This document shows, piece by piece, positions 1 to 7,043 of a stretch of 7,600 nt of DNA. The DNA is from Lachnospiraceae bacterium (lineage in GTDB: Bacteria > Bacillota_A > Clostridia > Lachnospirales > Lachnospiraceae). The notes under the pieces were generated by a model, which was given only the letters and a program-made list of their open reading frames with translations, searched no databases and was not told the origin of the DNA. The stretch is taken from the NCBI GenBank assembly GCA_017390645.1, contig JAFPAZ010000073.1, positions 1-7,600 on the forward strand, read 5' to 3'. Every line of letters begins with the position of its first letter. The stretch's first letter is position 1. A program made the translations under genes and the position numbers.

Positions 1-1014
1 GGCGATGTTAAAAGTCTACCAAATGGTTCAAATCCGATTGATTTTGCATATAGCATTCATAGTGCAGTGGGAAATAAGATGATCGGTGCCAGAGTAAACG
101 GAAGACAGGTTCCTATTGATTATCAGATTAAAAATGGAGACCGGATTGAAATCATTACTTCACAGAATTCAAAAGGTCCCAGTAGGGATTGGTTAAATCT
201 GGTAAAAAGTACCCAGGCAAAAAATAAAATTAATCAATGGTTCCGACAGGAATTTAAGGAAGATAATATTATCAGAGGAAAAGAATTGCTGGCTTCCTAT
301 TGTAAGAGTAAAGGGCTTAATTATTCTGATTATGCGAAACCTGAGTACATGCAGAAAGTTATGAATAAGTACGGATTTAAGGATTGGGACAGCGTATTTG
401 CTGCCGTTGGTCATGGCGGTCTGAAAGAAGGACAGGTTATGAACAAGCTCCTTGAGGAGTACGAAAAGGAAAATGCAAAAAAGATAACGGATTCAGATGT
501 ATTGCAAACAGCTCAGGCTGAAAATGATGGTGGTAAAAAAATCAATAAGTCTAAAGGCGGAATCATGGTAAAGGGAGTAGATGACGTAGCGGTACGTTTT
601 TCCAAGTGCTGTAGTCCGGTTCCCGGAGATGAGATTGTTGGATTTGTTACCAGAGGAAGAGGTATTTCTATCCACAGAACGGATTGTATTAATGTTCTTT
701 GTATGGATGAGGATGATAGAAACCGGTTGATGGATGCAGAATGGCAATATCAGGAAAAAGAAGATACCGGAGCAATGTATACGACAGAAATCAAATTGTT
801 TGCAAATAATCGTTCCGGCGTTTTGGTAGATATTTCAAAAACACTTACAGAAATGAATATTGATGTTGTTTCTATGAATGTGCGTACAAATAAACAGGGA
901 AAAGCCACCATCAGTGTTTCTTTTGATATCAGAGGAACGGAACAGTTAAACCGTATTATTGCAAAATTAAGAAATATTGAGGGAATCATTGATATTGAAA
1001 GAACTCAAGGCTAG
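1..1014 (+). CDS. relA: Rsh-family (p)ppGpp synthetase/hydrolase (RelA/SpoT), C-terminal part, 5' truncated by the window
   Basis: The frame is open from base 1, so the 337 visible residues are the C-terminal regulatory half of a long Rsh protein (about 730-770 residues in the family). The (p)ppGpp hydrolase (HD) and synthetase domains would lie upstream and cannot be assessed here. Visible domains in order: a TGS domain from residue 1 (GDVKSLPNGSNPIDFAYSIH, then a VNG..VP.DY..KNGD stretch); a helical region to about residue 190, with the conserved SRDWL motif near its start; a Cys-rich zinc-finger-like segment with KCCSPVPGD (Cys203, Cys204) and IHRTDC (His225, Cys229); and an ACT domain from about residue 261 to the end (NRSGVLVDISKTL). 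In the family this half senses uncharged tRNA on the ribosome and controls the catalytic half. The ATG at 85 and GTG at 67 are internal codons, not starts. It is the first of the tightly spaced plus-strand genes. Whether it is bifunctional Rel cannot be decided from this part. Confidence 0.95.
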   Translation, partial: GDVKSLPNGSNPIDFAYSIHSAVGNKMIGARVNGRQVPIDYQIKNGDRIEIITSQNSKGPSRDWLNLVKSTQAKNKINQWFRQEFKEDNIIRGKELLASYCKSKGLNYSDYAKPEYMQKVMNKYGFKDWDSVFAAVGHGGLKEGQVMNKLLEEYEKENAKKITDSDVLQTAQAENDGGKKINKSKGGIMVKGVDDVAVRFSKCCSPVPGDEIVGFVTRGRGISIHRTDCINVLCMDEDDRNRLMDAEWQYQEKEDTGAMYTTEIKLFANNRSGVLVDISKTLTEMNIDVVSMNVRTNKQGKATISVSFDIRGTEQLNRIIAKLRNIEGIIDIERTQG

Positions 1015-1046
1015 TAATTAATGTAATAGTGTGAAGTGAACGGAAT

Positions 1047-1050
1047 GGAG
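1047..1050 (+). promoter_or_regulatory. Ribosome binding site deciding the start of the metallo-hydrolase gene
   Basis: GGAG lies 6 bases before the ATG at 1057. No comparable purine-rich site stands before the in-frame GTG at 1036. An in-frame ATG at 1045 overlaps the site itself. This favours 1057 as the start. Confidence 0.6.
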
Positions 1051-1056
1051 ATAAAT

Positions 1057-1695
1057 ATGCAGAAACTTTCTATGCTGATAAAAACATTGGGAATGGTTTC
1101 TACGAACTGTTACCTTATAATGAATGAGGAAAAAAAGGAAGCAGTTATAGTAGATCCTGCCAGTCATGGTAATGTCATCGAGGGAATCTTGAATGCAAAG
1201 GAATTGACACCGAAAGCTATTTTACTTACCCATGGTCATTTTGACCACATTGGGGCTGTAGAGGAATTAAGAAAGACGTATCCAGAAATTATGGTTTATG
1301 CCAATGAATTGGAAGAAGAGGTACTTAACAAACCGGAATGGAATTTAAGCAAAGCGCTTGGAGGAAAGAGTGAGAGCATTCAGGCAGATGTATATTTAAA
1401 GGATGGTGAAATCCTTGAATTACTAGGAAATCAAATAATATGTATCAGTACACCGGGCCATACCATGGGAGGAATGTGTTATTATTTTAAAGATATGAAC
1501 TGGCTGATCTCAGGGGACACTTTATTTGAAGCAAGTGTTGGGAGAACGGATTTTCCAACAGGCAGTGCCGGAACTTTAGTGGCTTCGATTAAAGATAAAT
1601 TATTCCTTCTTCCGGAAGATACCCTGGTATATCCGGGACATGGTGCTGCTACTAGTATCGGTTTTGAAAAGCAGTCAAATCCATTTCTGATATAA
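1057..1695 (+). CDS. Metallo-beta-lactamase-fold hydrolase, glyoxalase II-like (YqgX/YcbL type)
   Basis: This is a 212-residue cytoplasmic protein with the complete metal-binding set of the metallo-beta-lactamase superfamily: THGHFDH (His59, His61, Asp63, His64), TPGHT (His135), SGDTLF (Asp154) and YPGHG (His195). The LF..SVGRTDFP.GS segment and the final GHG..TSIG.EK..NPFL pattern are typical of the short glyoxalase II-like group that includes B. subtilis YqgX and E. coli YcbL. In that group hydrolysis of S-lactoylglutathione or a related thioester is known or suspected; the true substrate here is unknown, since Clostridia often lack glutathione. The protein ends soon after the last metal ligand and lacks the C-terminal substrate-binding domain of full-length glyoxalase II. 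The ATG at 1057 is chosen because it has a well-placed GGAG; a GTG at 1036 would add seven residues. It starts 42 bases after the Rsh stop and ends 15 bases before the HemZ-like gene, suggesting co-transcription. Confidence 0.88.
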   Translation: MQKLSMLIKTLGMVSTNCYLIMNEEKKEAVIVDPASHGNVIEGILNAKELTPKAILLTHGHFDHIGAVEELRKTYPEIMVYANELEEEVLNKPEWNLSKALGGKSESIQADVYLKDGEILELLGNQIICISTPGHTMGGMCYYFKDMNWLISGDTLFEASVGRTDFPTGSAGTLVASIKDKLFLLPEDTLVYPGHGAATSIGFEKQSNPFLI

Positions 1696-1710
1696 GAAAA
1701 AGGTGCAAAT

Positions 1711-3141
1711 ATGATTGGATTAGTACAAAATGAAGATTTGTATAATTATGATATAAGGAGTATTTTACAAGCTTTTTTTGAAAATGAAAAGATAGTGGAA
1801 GGTGCTTTTGAAACCCGTTTCCAGCTTAAAGTGGAGTATGGAAGGGAAATGACAAAAGTGGTTCTTATAGAAGAATCAAAGTTTGAAATAAAGAGAACTT
1901 TGGAGGGGGATTATACCAAAAAAGAAACATTTAAAAATCCTTTTAAGCTTTTAATTTATGATATATTATCAGAATATACGAAAAAAAGCCTGCCCTGGGG
2001 AACTATGACAGGCATACGGCCTACGAAAGTGGCATTAAAATTATTAGAGGAAGATACTTTGGAAGAAAGTATTTTGGAACATTATCAGAAAGAATATGGC
2101 ACTACGAAACAAAAAGCCATGATATGTCTCGAGGTGGCAAAAAAAGAAAAATCTTTGTTGGAAAAAGTCCAGTATGATGATGGTTACAGTTTATATATTG
2201 GCATTCCGTTTTGTCCAAGTACTTGTCTGTATTGTTCTTTTACTTCTTATCCCATTGGGATTTACAAAGATAAAATTGATTCTTATCTTTGTGCATTAGA
2301 GAAAGAACTTAAGTTTGTTGCAAAAAGTCAGAAACATAAGAAGCTCCAGACTATTTACATGGGTGGAGGGACCCCTACTTCAGTTTCTGCAGAACATTTA
2401 AAGAGAATTCTAAATAGGATAAATCAGGAATTTGACTTATCACATTTATTGGAATTTACTGTAGAAGCAGGAAGACCGGACAGTATTACAGAAGATAAGC
2501 TTTTGGCATTAAAAGAGGGCGGTGTAAAGCGAATCAGCATTAATCCCCAGACTATGAATGACGCTACTTTAAAACTAATTGGAAGAAATCATACTTCTGA
2601 AATGGTGAAAAAAACATTTCAGTTGGCAAAAAGTTTAGGTTTTGAAAATATAAATATGGATATGATTACAGGGCTTCCATTAGAGGGAATCAATGAGGTG
2701 AAACATACAATTTCTGAAATCACTGCTTTAAAACCGGATAGTATTACGGTACATTCTCTGGCGCTTAAGCGTGCTGCGAACCTTACCGCAAAGCGAAAGG
2801 AATTTGAAAGCATGATAAAGGGAAGTACGAATGAGATGCTGGAGGTTGTGGATCATAGTGCCAGATTACTGGGTTTAGAGCCTTATTATTTATATCGACA
2901 AAAAAACATACCAGGAAACTTAGAGAATGTGGGTTACGCCATGCCTGGAAAAGAATGTATCTATAATATACTGATTATGGAAGAAAAACAGGACATTATA
3001 GCAGTAGGTGCCGGTACTTCATCGAAATTTGTATTTCCGGATGAAAACCGGATTGAACGGGTGGAAAATGTGAAAAATGTAGACCATTACATGGAACGCA
3101 TTGACGAAATGATAAAAAGAAAGCAAGCATTCCTGTCTTAA
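1711..3141 (+). CDS. hemZ: HemZ-like radical SAM protein (annotated in the family as oxygen-independent coproporphyrinogen III dehydrogenase)
   Basis: The 476-residue length fits the HemZ family (about 480-500). An N-terminal domain carries the family motif LPWGTMTGIRPTK (about residues 97-109). The radical SAM core follows: IPFCPSTCLYCSF supplies the iron-sulfur cysteines Cys168, Cys172 and Cys175, and YMGGGTPT (Gly218-Gly220) is the SAM-binding glycine motif. Further conserved stretches are TVEAGRPDS, RISINPQTM, NMDMITGLPLE and HSLALKRAA. HemZ of B. subtilis is linked to oxygen-independent conversion of coproporphyrinogen III to protoporphyrinogen. Here the residue two after Cys175 is Phe, so the extra cysteine of the E. 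coli HemN motif (CxxxCxxCxC) is absent; the haem role is therefore a family label, not shown by the sequence, and a HemW-like or other radical SAM role remains open. The ATG at 1711 follows an AGGTG five bases upstream. Its stop abuts the ribosome binding site of the next gene. Confidence 0.88.
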   Translation: MIGLVQNEDLYNYDIRSILQAFFENEKIVEGAFETRFQLKVEYGREMTKVVLIEESKFEIKRTLEGDYTKKETFKNPFKLLIYDILSEYTKKSLPWGTMTGIRPTKVALKLLEEDTLEESILEHYQKEYGTTKQKAMICLEVAKKEKSLLEKVQYDDGYSLYIGIPFCPSTCLYCSFTSYPIGIYKDKIDSYLCALEKELKFVAKSQKHKKLQTIYMGGGTPTSVSAEHLKRILNRINQEFDLSHLLEFTVEAGRPDSITEDKLLALKEGGVKRISINPQTMNDATLKLIGRNHTSEMVKKTFQLAKSLGFENINMDMITGLPLEGINEVKHTISEITALKPDSITVHSLALKRAANLTAKRKEFESMIKGSTNEMLEVVDHSARLLGLEPYYLYRQKNIPGNLENVGYAMPGKECIYNILIMEEKQDIIAVGAGTSSKFVFPDENRIERVENVKNVDHYMERIDEMIKRKQAFLS

Positions 3142-3155
3142 AAGGAGGAAAGTGC

Positions 3156-3845
3156 ATGGAAGCAATGATAAATCAGGAAGAACTGACTGAAATATTCTCG
3201 GAAAAAGAGGACTGTGTATTAGAAAGATTATTTGAAACCTGCGATCCTTTGGCAGAAGACTTAATGACTTATCTGCAGCATGGAATCTGTGTCAGTAATA
3301 TTGCAACATTGCTGGCAAGGGAATTAAATCTTCCGGATTCTGATTGTTACGAGATTGCAGTAGCCGGAGTGTTACATGATATAGGAAAACTAAAGGTAAG
3401 TCAGTATATTTACGGCAGAGGTGAGGATGTTTTAGAGATTGAGGAAATGAAATATGTCCGTATGCATACAACGCTAGGATATAATATTCTAAAGGATGCA
3501 GGATATAAAAATACTATTATGAATATGATTTTATATCATCACGAAAATTTTGATGGTACAGGATATCCGAAGAATCTAGCTGGTGAGCAGATTCCTTTTG
3601 AAGCCAGAATTATAAGGGTGTGTGATGTGTTTGTGGCATTAATTTCTGACAGGCCTTATCGAAAGGCGTTTCCTGTGGAAGTTGCCATTGAGATGATGAT
3701 TGATGAGGTAAAAAACTTTGATATGCGAATTTTTCTGGCATTTCAAAGACTTACAGGAAGTAAGGAGTTTTGGGATACGTTAAAACGTATCGGCTATAAT
3801 ATGGAGACGAAAAAGCTGGAAGAATTTTTAATATGTGAAAAATAA
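3156..3845 (+). CDS. Stand-alone HD-GYP domain phosphohydrolase (putative cyclic dinucleotide phosphodiesterase)
   Basis: This 229-residue protein is almost entirely one HD-GYP domain. An N-terminal segment of about 35 residues of unknown role precedes it; there is no receiver, PAS or membrane segment. Visible signature residues: His42 (first helix), LHDIGK (His74, Asp75, Lys78), MHT (His104), YHHENFDGTGYP (His128, His129, Glu130, Asp133 and the GYP triad 136-138), IPFEARI, VCDVF (Asp157) and SDRPYR. All the usual metal-site positions seem filled, so an active enzyme is likely. Characterised HD-GYP enzymes cleave cyclic di-GMP or related cyclic dinucleotides; the substrate here is not shown. 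Two departures are visible: the usual DVFDAL reads DVFVAL (Val160), and the usual FDP near the C-terminal end reads FDM (residues 188-190). The start is well supported by AGGAGG at 3143-3148, seven bases before the ATG. The gene lies 14 bases after hemZ and 40 before aspS, inside the presumed operon. Confidence 0.88.
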   Translation: MEAMINQEELTEIFSEKEDCVLERLFETCDPLAEDLMTYLQHGICVSNIATLLARELNLPDSDCYEIAVAGVLHDIGKLKVSQYIYGRGEDVLEIEEMKYVRMHTTLGYNILKDAGYKNTIMNMILYHHENFDGTGYPKNLAGEQIPFEARIIRVCDVFVALISDRPYRKAFPVEVAIEMMIDEVKNFDMRIFLAFQRLTGSKEFWDTLKRIGYNMETKKLEEFLICEK

Positions 3846-3869
3846 TTCAGTTTTTTGTTATATACAATT

Positions 3870-3876
3870 AGGAGGT
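3870..3876 (+). promoter_or_regulatory. Ribosome binding site deciding the aspS start
   Basis: AGGAGGT stands nine bases before the ATG at 3886. The frame is open further upstream to a GTG at 3835, but that start would overlap the HD-GYP gene, lacks such a site, and would add 17 residues that do not look like AspRS. Confidence 0.85.
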
Positions 3877-3885
3877 AAAATAAAA

Positions 3886-5673
3886 ATGGCAGAAACAATG
3901 AAAGGTTTAAAAAGAAGCCATAGATGTACCGAAGTTTCAAAAACAAACATAAAAGAAGAAGTAACCGTCATGGGTTGGGTACAAAAAAGCAGAAACAAGG
4001 GCGGTATTATTTTTGTTGATTTAAGAGACCGCAGCGGTATTTTGCAGATTATTTTTGAAGAAAGTGAAGTTGGACAGGAAGGATTTGCAAAAGCTGAGAA
4101 ATTAAGAAGTGAATTTGTGATTGCTGTAAAAGGAACCGTTCAGGCTCGTTCCGGTGGTATCAATGAAAACCTTTTAACAGGTGATATAGAGGTTTATGCA
4201 AAGGAAATACGTATTTTATCGGAAGCAGAAACTCCTCCATTTCCAATCGAGGAAGATAGTAAGACAAAAGAGGATTTACGTTTAAAATATCGTTATCTTG
4301 ATCTAAGAAGACCGGATTTACAAAGAAATCTTATTTTAAGAAGTAAGGTTACTACTATGACACGTCAATTCTTAGATGAAGAGGGATTTTTAGAAATCGA
4401 AACTCCAATGCTTACTAAGAGTACTCCGGAGGGAGCAAGGGATTATCTTGTACCATCCCGTGTACATCCAGGTAATTTTTATGCATTGCCACAGTCACCA
4501 CAGATTTTTAAACAGTTACTAATGTGTTCTGGTTATGACAGATATTTTCAGATTGTAAAGTGTTTCCGGGACGAGGACTTAAGAGCGGACAGACAGCCGG
4601 AATTTACCCAGATTGATATGGAATTATCTTTTGTAGATGTGGATGATGTCATCGATGTAAATGAAAGACTTTTAGCTAAGATTTTTAAGGAAACTTTAGG
4701 AATCGAAGTATCTTTGCCTATTCAGAGGATGCCATATCAGGAAGCTATGGACCGTTTTGGTTCTGATAAGCCGGATTTACGTTTTGGTATGGAATTAAAA
4801 GATGTGACAGAAGTTGTTAAGGATTGTGAATTTGTAGTATTTAAGGGAGCTGTTGAAAATGGAGGCTCTGTAAGAGGTATCAATGCAAATGGACAAGGTG
4901 CGATGCCAAGAAAGAAAATCGATGCTTTGGTGGAATTTGCGAAAACATATGGTGCAAAAGGTCTTGCTTACATTGCGATACAGGAGGATGGTAGTATCAA
5001 ATCTTCTTTTGCAAAATTTATGAAAGAAGAAGAGATGTCTGCGTTAATTCAGGCAATGGAGGGAAAAGCAGGTGATTTACTGCTTTTTGCAGCAGATAAA
5101 AACAAGGTAGTTTATGATGTTTTAGGAGCATTGAGAGTGGAGCTTGCAAATCAGCTTGGTTTACTTTCGAAAGATGATTACAAGTTTGTATGGGTAACAG
5201 AGTTCCCATTACTAGAATGGAATGAGGAACAAAATCGTTATACTGCAATGCACCATCCATTTACTATGCCAATGGAAGAGGATATTCCGCTTCTTGATAC
5301 AGAACCTGGAAAAGTACGTGCCAAAGCATATGATATTGTTTTAAATGGTACGGAAATCGGTGGCGGCAGCGTGAGAATCTATCAGAACGACATTCAGGAA
5401 AAGATGTTTGAGGCATTAGGATTTACAAAAGAAGATGCCTATGAACGTTTTGGATTCTTACTAAATGCATTTAAATATGGTGTTCCGCCACATGCAGGAC
5501 TTGCTTATGGTCTTGACCGTCTGGTAATGCTGATTACAAAACAAGACAGCATCCGTGACGTGATTGCTTTCCCTAAGGTGAAAGATGCATCTTGTCTGAT
5601 GTCAGAAGCTCCAAATGTGGTTGATGCAAAACAATTAGAAGAATTAGAAATTTCCATTACGAAACAAAACTAG
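3886..5673 (+). CDS. aspS: Aspartyl-tRNA synthetase, bacterial type
   Basis: This class II synthetase charges tRNA-Asp with aspartate in the cytoplasm. The 595-residue length is normal for bacterial AspRS. The N-terminal OB-fold anticodon-binding domain (about residues 10-110) contains GWVQKSRNKGGIIFVDLRDR. The catalytic core follows: KYRYLDLRRP, the aspartate-site region SPQIFKQLLM, and motif 2 FRDEDLRADRQPEFTQID (Arg228). The bacterial GAD insertion lies after FGSDKPDLRF (Phe291 onward), from about residue 305 to 415. Then come TEFPLLEW, GTEIGGGSVRI and motif 3 HAGLAYGLDRL (His536 to Arg545). At the position matching Leu30 of E. coli AspRS this protein has Lys (in SRNKGG); that position influences discrimination between tRNA-Asp and tRNA-Asn, so strict specificity cannot be assumed. 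The 40-base upstream gap is too short for a T-box leader. A TACAAT at 3863-3868 resembles a -10 box but has no -35 partner. The stop codon is part of the ribosome binding site of glyA. Confidence 0.97.
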   Translation: MAETMKGLKRSHRCTEVSKTNIKEEVTVMGWVQKSRNKGGIIFVDLRDRSGILQIIFEESEVGQEGFAKAEKLRSEFVIAVKGTVQARSGGINENLLTGDIEVYAKEIRILSEAETPPFPIEEDSKTKEDLRLKYRYLDLRRPDLQRNLILRSKVTTMTRQFLDEEGFLEIETPMLTKSTPEGARDYLVPSRVHPGNFYALPQSPQIFKQLLMCSGYDRYFQIVKCFRDEDLRADRQPEFTQIDMELSFVDVDDVIDVNERLLAKIFKETLGIEVSLPIQRMPYQEAMDRFGSDKPDLRFGMELKDVTEVVKDCEFVVFKGAVENGGSVRGINANGQGAMPRKKIDALVEFAKTYGAKGLAYIAIQEDGSIKSSFAKFMKEEEMSALIQAMEGKAGDLLLFAADKNKVVYDVLGALRVELANQLGLLSKDDYKFVWVTEFPLLEWNEEQNRYTAMHHPFTMPMEEDIPLLDTEPGKVRAKAYDIVLNGTEIGGGSVRIYQNDIQEKMFEALGFTKEDAYERFGFLLNAFKYGVPPHAGLAYGLDRLVMLITKQDSIRDVIAFPKVKDASCLMSEAPNVVDAKQLEELEISITKQN

Positions 5674-5677
5674 GAGG
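5672..5677 (+). promoter_or_regulatory. Ribosome binding site overlapping the aspS stop codon; favours a GTG start for glyA
   Basis: AGGAGG begins inside the TAG stop of aspS. The first in-frame ATG (5680) is only two bases downstream, too close for normal initiation, whereas the GTG at 5686 is eight bases away. The overlap suggests translational coupling of aspS and glyA. Confidence 0.7.
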
Positions 5678-5685
5678 ATATGAAA

Positions 5686-6927
5686 GTGTATAGTTACGAT
5701 GAAATCAAAAATTATGATCCTGAAATTGCAGCTGCAATGAGCGACGAAGTGGCAAGACAAAATAGTCACATCGAATTAATTGCATCCGAAAATTTTGTAA
5801 GTAAGGCAGTTATGGCTGCTATGGGAAGTCCCCTTACAAACAAATATGCAGAAGGATATCCTGGAAAGAGATACTATGGCGGCTGTGAACATGTTGATGT
5901 GGTAGAAGAATTAGCAATCTCTCGTGCAAAAGAATTATTTGGATGTGAATATGTAAATGTGCAGCCACACTCAGGAGCACAAGCTAATATGGCAGTATTT
6001 TTCGCAATTATGCAGCCGGGAGATACTTACATGGGAATGAATCTTGCCCATGGTGGACATTTAACTCATGGTTCACCGGTAAATATGTCAGGTAAGTACT
6101 TTAATGTAGTGCCTTATGGAGTAAACGATGAAGGTTATATTGATTACGATGAAGTAAGAAGAATTGCATTAGAATGCAAGCCAAAGTTAATTGTAGCAGG
6201 AGCATCTGCTTATGCCAGAGCCATTGATTTTAAAAGATTCAGAGAAATTGCAGATGAAGTAGGGGCATATCTTATGGTAGATATGGCACACATTGCCGGT
6301 CTGGTTGCTACCGGAGAGCATTTAAGCCCAATTCCTTATGCCCACGTTACAACTACCACAACTCATAAGACTTTAAGAGGACCAAGAGGTGGTATGATTT
6401 TATCCAGCAATGAAGTGAATGAAAAATTCAATTTTAACAAAGCAGTATTCCCTGGAATCCAAGGTGGTCCATTAATGCACGTGATTGCTGCAAAGGCAGT
6501 CTGCTTCAAAGAAGCATTAAGTGATGAATTTAAGGAATACGGAAAGAATATTGTGAAGAACGCAGCAGCATTGGCAGCAGCATTAAAAGAAAGAGGATTT
6601 GATTTAGTATCTGGTGGTACAGATAACCACTTAATGTTAGTTGACTTACAAAACTTAGAATTAACAGGAAAAGAAGTGGAAAAATTACTTGACAGTGTAA
6701 ATATTACCTGTAATAAAAATGCAGTGCCAAACGATCCTAAGTCTCCATTTGTAACAAGTGGTATCCGTTTGGGAACTGCAGCCATTACTTCCAGAGGATT
6801 TAAAGAAGACGATATGGTAGTAATCGCAGATGCAATTAAGGCTGCGGTTATTGATAAAGATGAAGAAAAAGCGAAGGCTTTGGTTAAGAGTCTGACAGAT
6901 AAATATCCTTTATACGAAGCAGTTTAA
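5686..6927 (+). CDS. glyA: Serine hydroxymethyltransferase
   Basis: This PLP enzyme interconverts serine plus tetrahydrofolate with glycine plus 5,10-methylene-tetrahydrofolate, the main source of one-carbon units for purine, thymidylate and methionine synthesis. From the GTG start it has 413 residues, a normal length. Conserved motifs: [64 protein letters not shown]; and [15 protein letters not shown], whose lysine (residue 228 from the GTG, 230 from the ATG) is the PLP Schiff-base lysine. The GTG at 5686 is preferred because it is eight bases from AGGAGG and gives the family-like beginning MYSYDEIK; the ATG at 5680 would add Met-Lys and is only two bases from the site. The ribosome binding site overlaps the aspS stop, so the two are almost certainly co-transcribed and possibly translationally coupled. 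No intrinsic terminator follows, so transcripts may run into rpsO. Confidence 0.97.
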   Translation: MYSYDEIKNYDPEIAAAMSDEVARQNSHIELIASENFVSKAVMAAMGSPLTNKYAEGYPGKRYYGGCEHVDVVEELAISRAKELFGCEYVNVQPHSGAQANMAVFFAIMQPGDTYMGMNLAHGGHLTHGSPVNMSGKYFNVVPYGVNDEGYIDYDEVRRIALECKPKLIVAGASAYARAIDFKRFREIADEVGAYLMVDMAHIAGLVATGEHLSPIPYAHVTTTTTHKTLRGPRGGMILSSNEVNEKFNFNKAVFPGIQGGPLMHVIAAKAVCFKEALSDEFKEYGKNIVKNAAALAAALKERGFDLVSGGTDNHLMLVDLQNLELTGKEVEKLLDSVNITCNKNAVPNDPKSPFVTSGIRLGTAAITSRGFKEDDMVVIADAIKAAVIDKDEEKAKALVKSLTDKYPLYEAV

Positions 6928-6936
6928 AAAAAATGC

Positions 6937-6965
6937 TTGCTTTATGGTAGCTTCTATGCTATTAT
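6937..6965 (+). promoter_or_regulatory. Probable sigma-A-type promoter for rpsO
   Basis: TTGCTT (6937-6942) and TATTAT (6960-6965) are separated by exactly 17 bases. The -10 box carries an extended TGC immediately before it (6957-6959). The -10 matches the consensus at five of six positions; the -35 only at its first three. Transcription would start near 6969-6973, giving a leader of about 86-90 bases. It begins ten bases after the glyA stop, where a separate rpsO promoter would be expected. Confidence 0.6.
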
Positions 6966-6991
6966 ATCAGAGGTAATTTTAGAAGCCACTA
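6945..6991 (+). repeat. Inverted repeat spanning the rpsO promoter
   Basis: TGGTAGCTTCTA (6945-6956) can pair with TAGAAGCCACTA (6980-6991): seven perfect inner pairs, one A-C mismatch, then four outer pairs including one G-U, with a 23-base loop. No T-run follows, so it is not an intrinsic terminator. The left arm lies in the promoter spacer, so this hairpin can form in RNA only in transcripts reading through from glyA. As DNA it might be an operator, but the 23-base loop makes a simple dimer site less likely. Confidence 0.5.
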
Positions 6992-7031
6992 CTCAGAATA
7001 TGGAGACTCCGACCGATTCTTAGTATTTGGC
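6985..7031 (+). promoter_or_regulatory. Structured 5' leader of rpsO (candidate S15 autoregulatory RNA)
   Basis: A long imperfect hairpin lies between the promoter and the start codon. GCCA (6985-6988) pairs with TGGC (7028-7031); after a small 1 x 2 internal loop TACTCAGAAT (6990-6999) pairs with ATTCTTAGTA (7016-7025) at nine of ten positions. Inside it TGGA/TCCG (7001-7004 with 7008-7011) can make a small apical stem, leaving ACCG unpaired on one side. CTCC at 7007-7010 is complementary to GGAG within the ribosome binding site at 7044-7049, so an alternative pseudoknot blocking initiation is possible. S15 represses its own mRNA through leader structures in several bacteria, with different folds in different lineages. 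That this leader binds S15 is inference; the pairing is read directly from the sequence. Confidence 0.5.
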
Positions 7032-7043
7032 GGTTATATATTT

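Noticed and set aside
1036..1056. GTG start for the metallo-hydrolase
   Set aside because: No purine-rich site precedes it, whereas the ATG at 1057 has GGAG six bases upstream and gives the usual family N-terminus.
1015..1056. Possible promoter between the Rsh gene and the metallo-hydrolase
   Set aside because: TTGAAA at 995-1000 has no good -10 partner at the right spacing; read-through from the upstream gene explains the layout better.
3835..3885. Upstream GTG extension of aspS
   Set aside because: It overlaps the HD-GYP gene, lacks a ribosome binding site, and the added residues do not resemble AspRS; AGGAGGT before 3886 fixes the start.
3846..3885. Possible T-box leader or promoter before aspS
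   Set aside because: Forty bases cannot hold a T-box. TACAAT at 3863-3868 resembles a -10 box but no -35-like hexamer lies 16-18 bases upstream.
6363..6785. Minus-strand 140-codon frame inside glyA
   Set aside because: It is a shadow of a strongly conserved plus-strand enzyme and has no recognisable motif or start signal.
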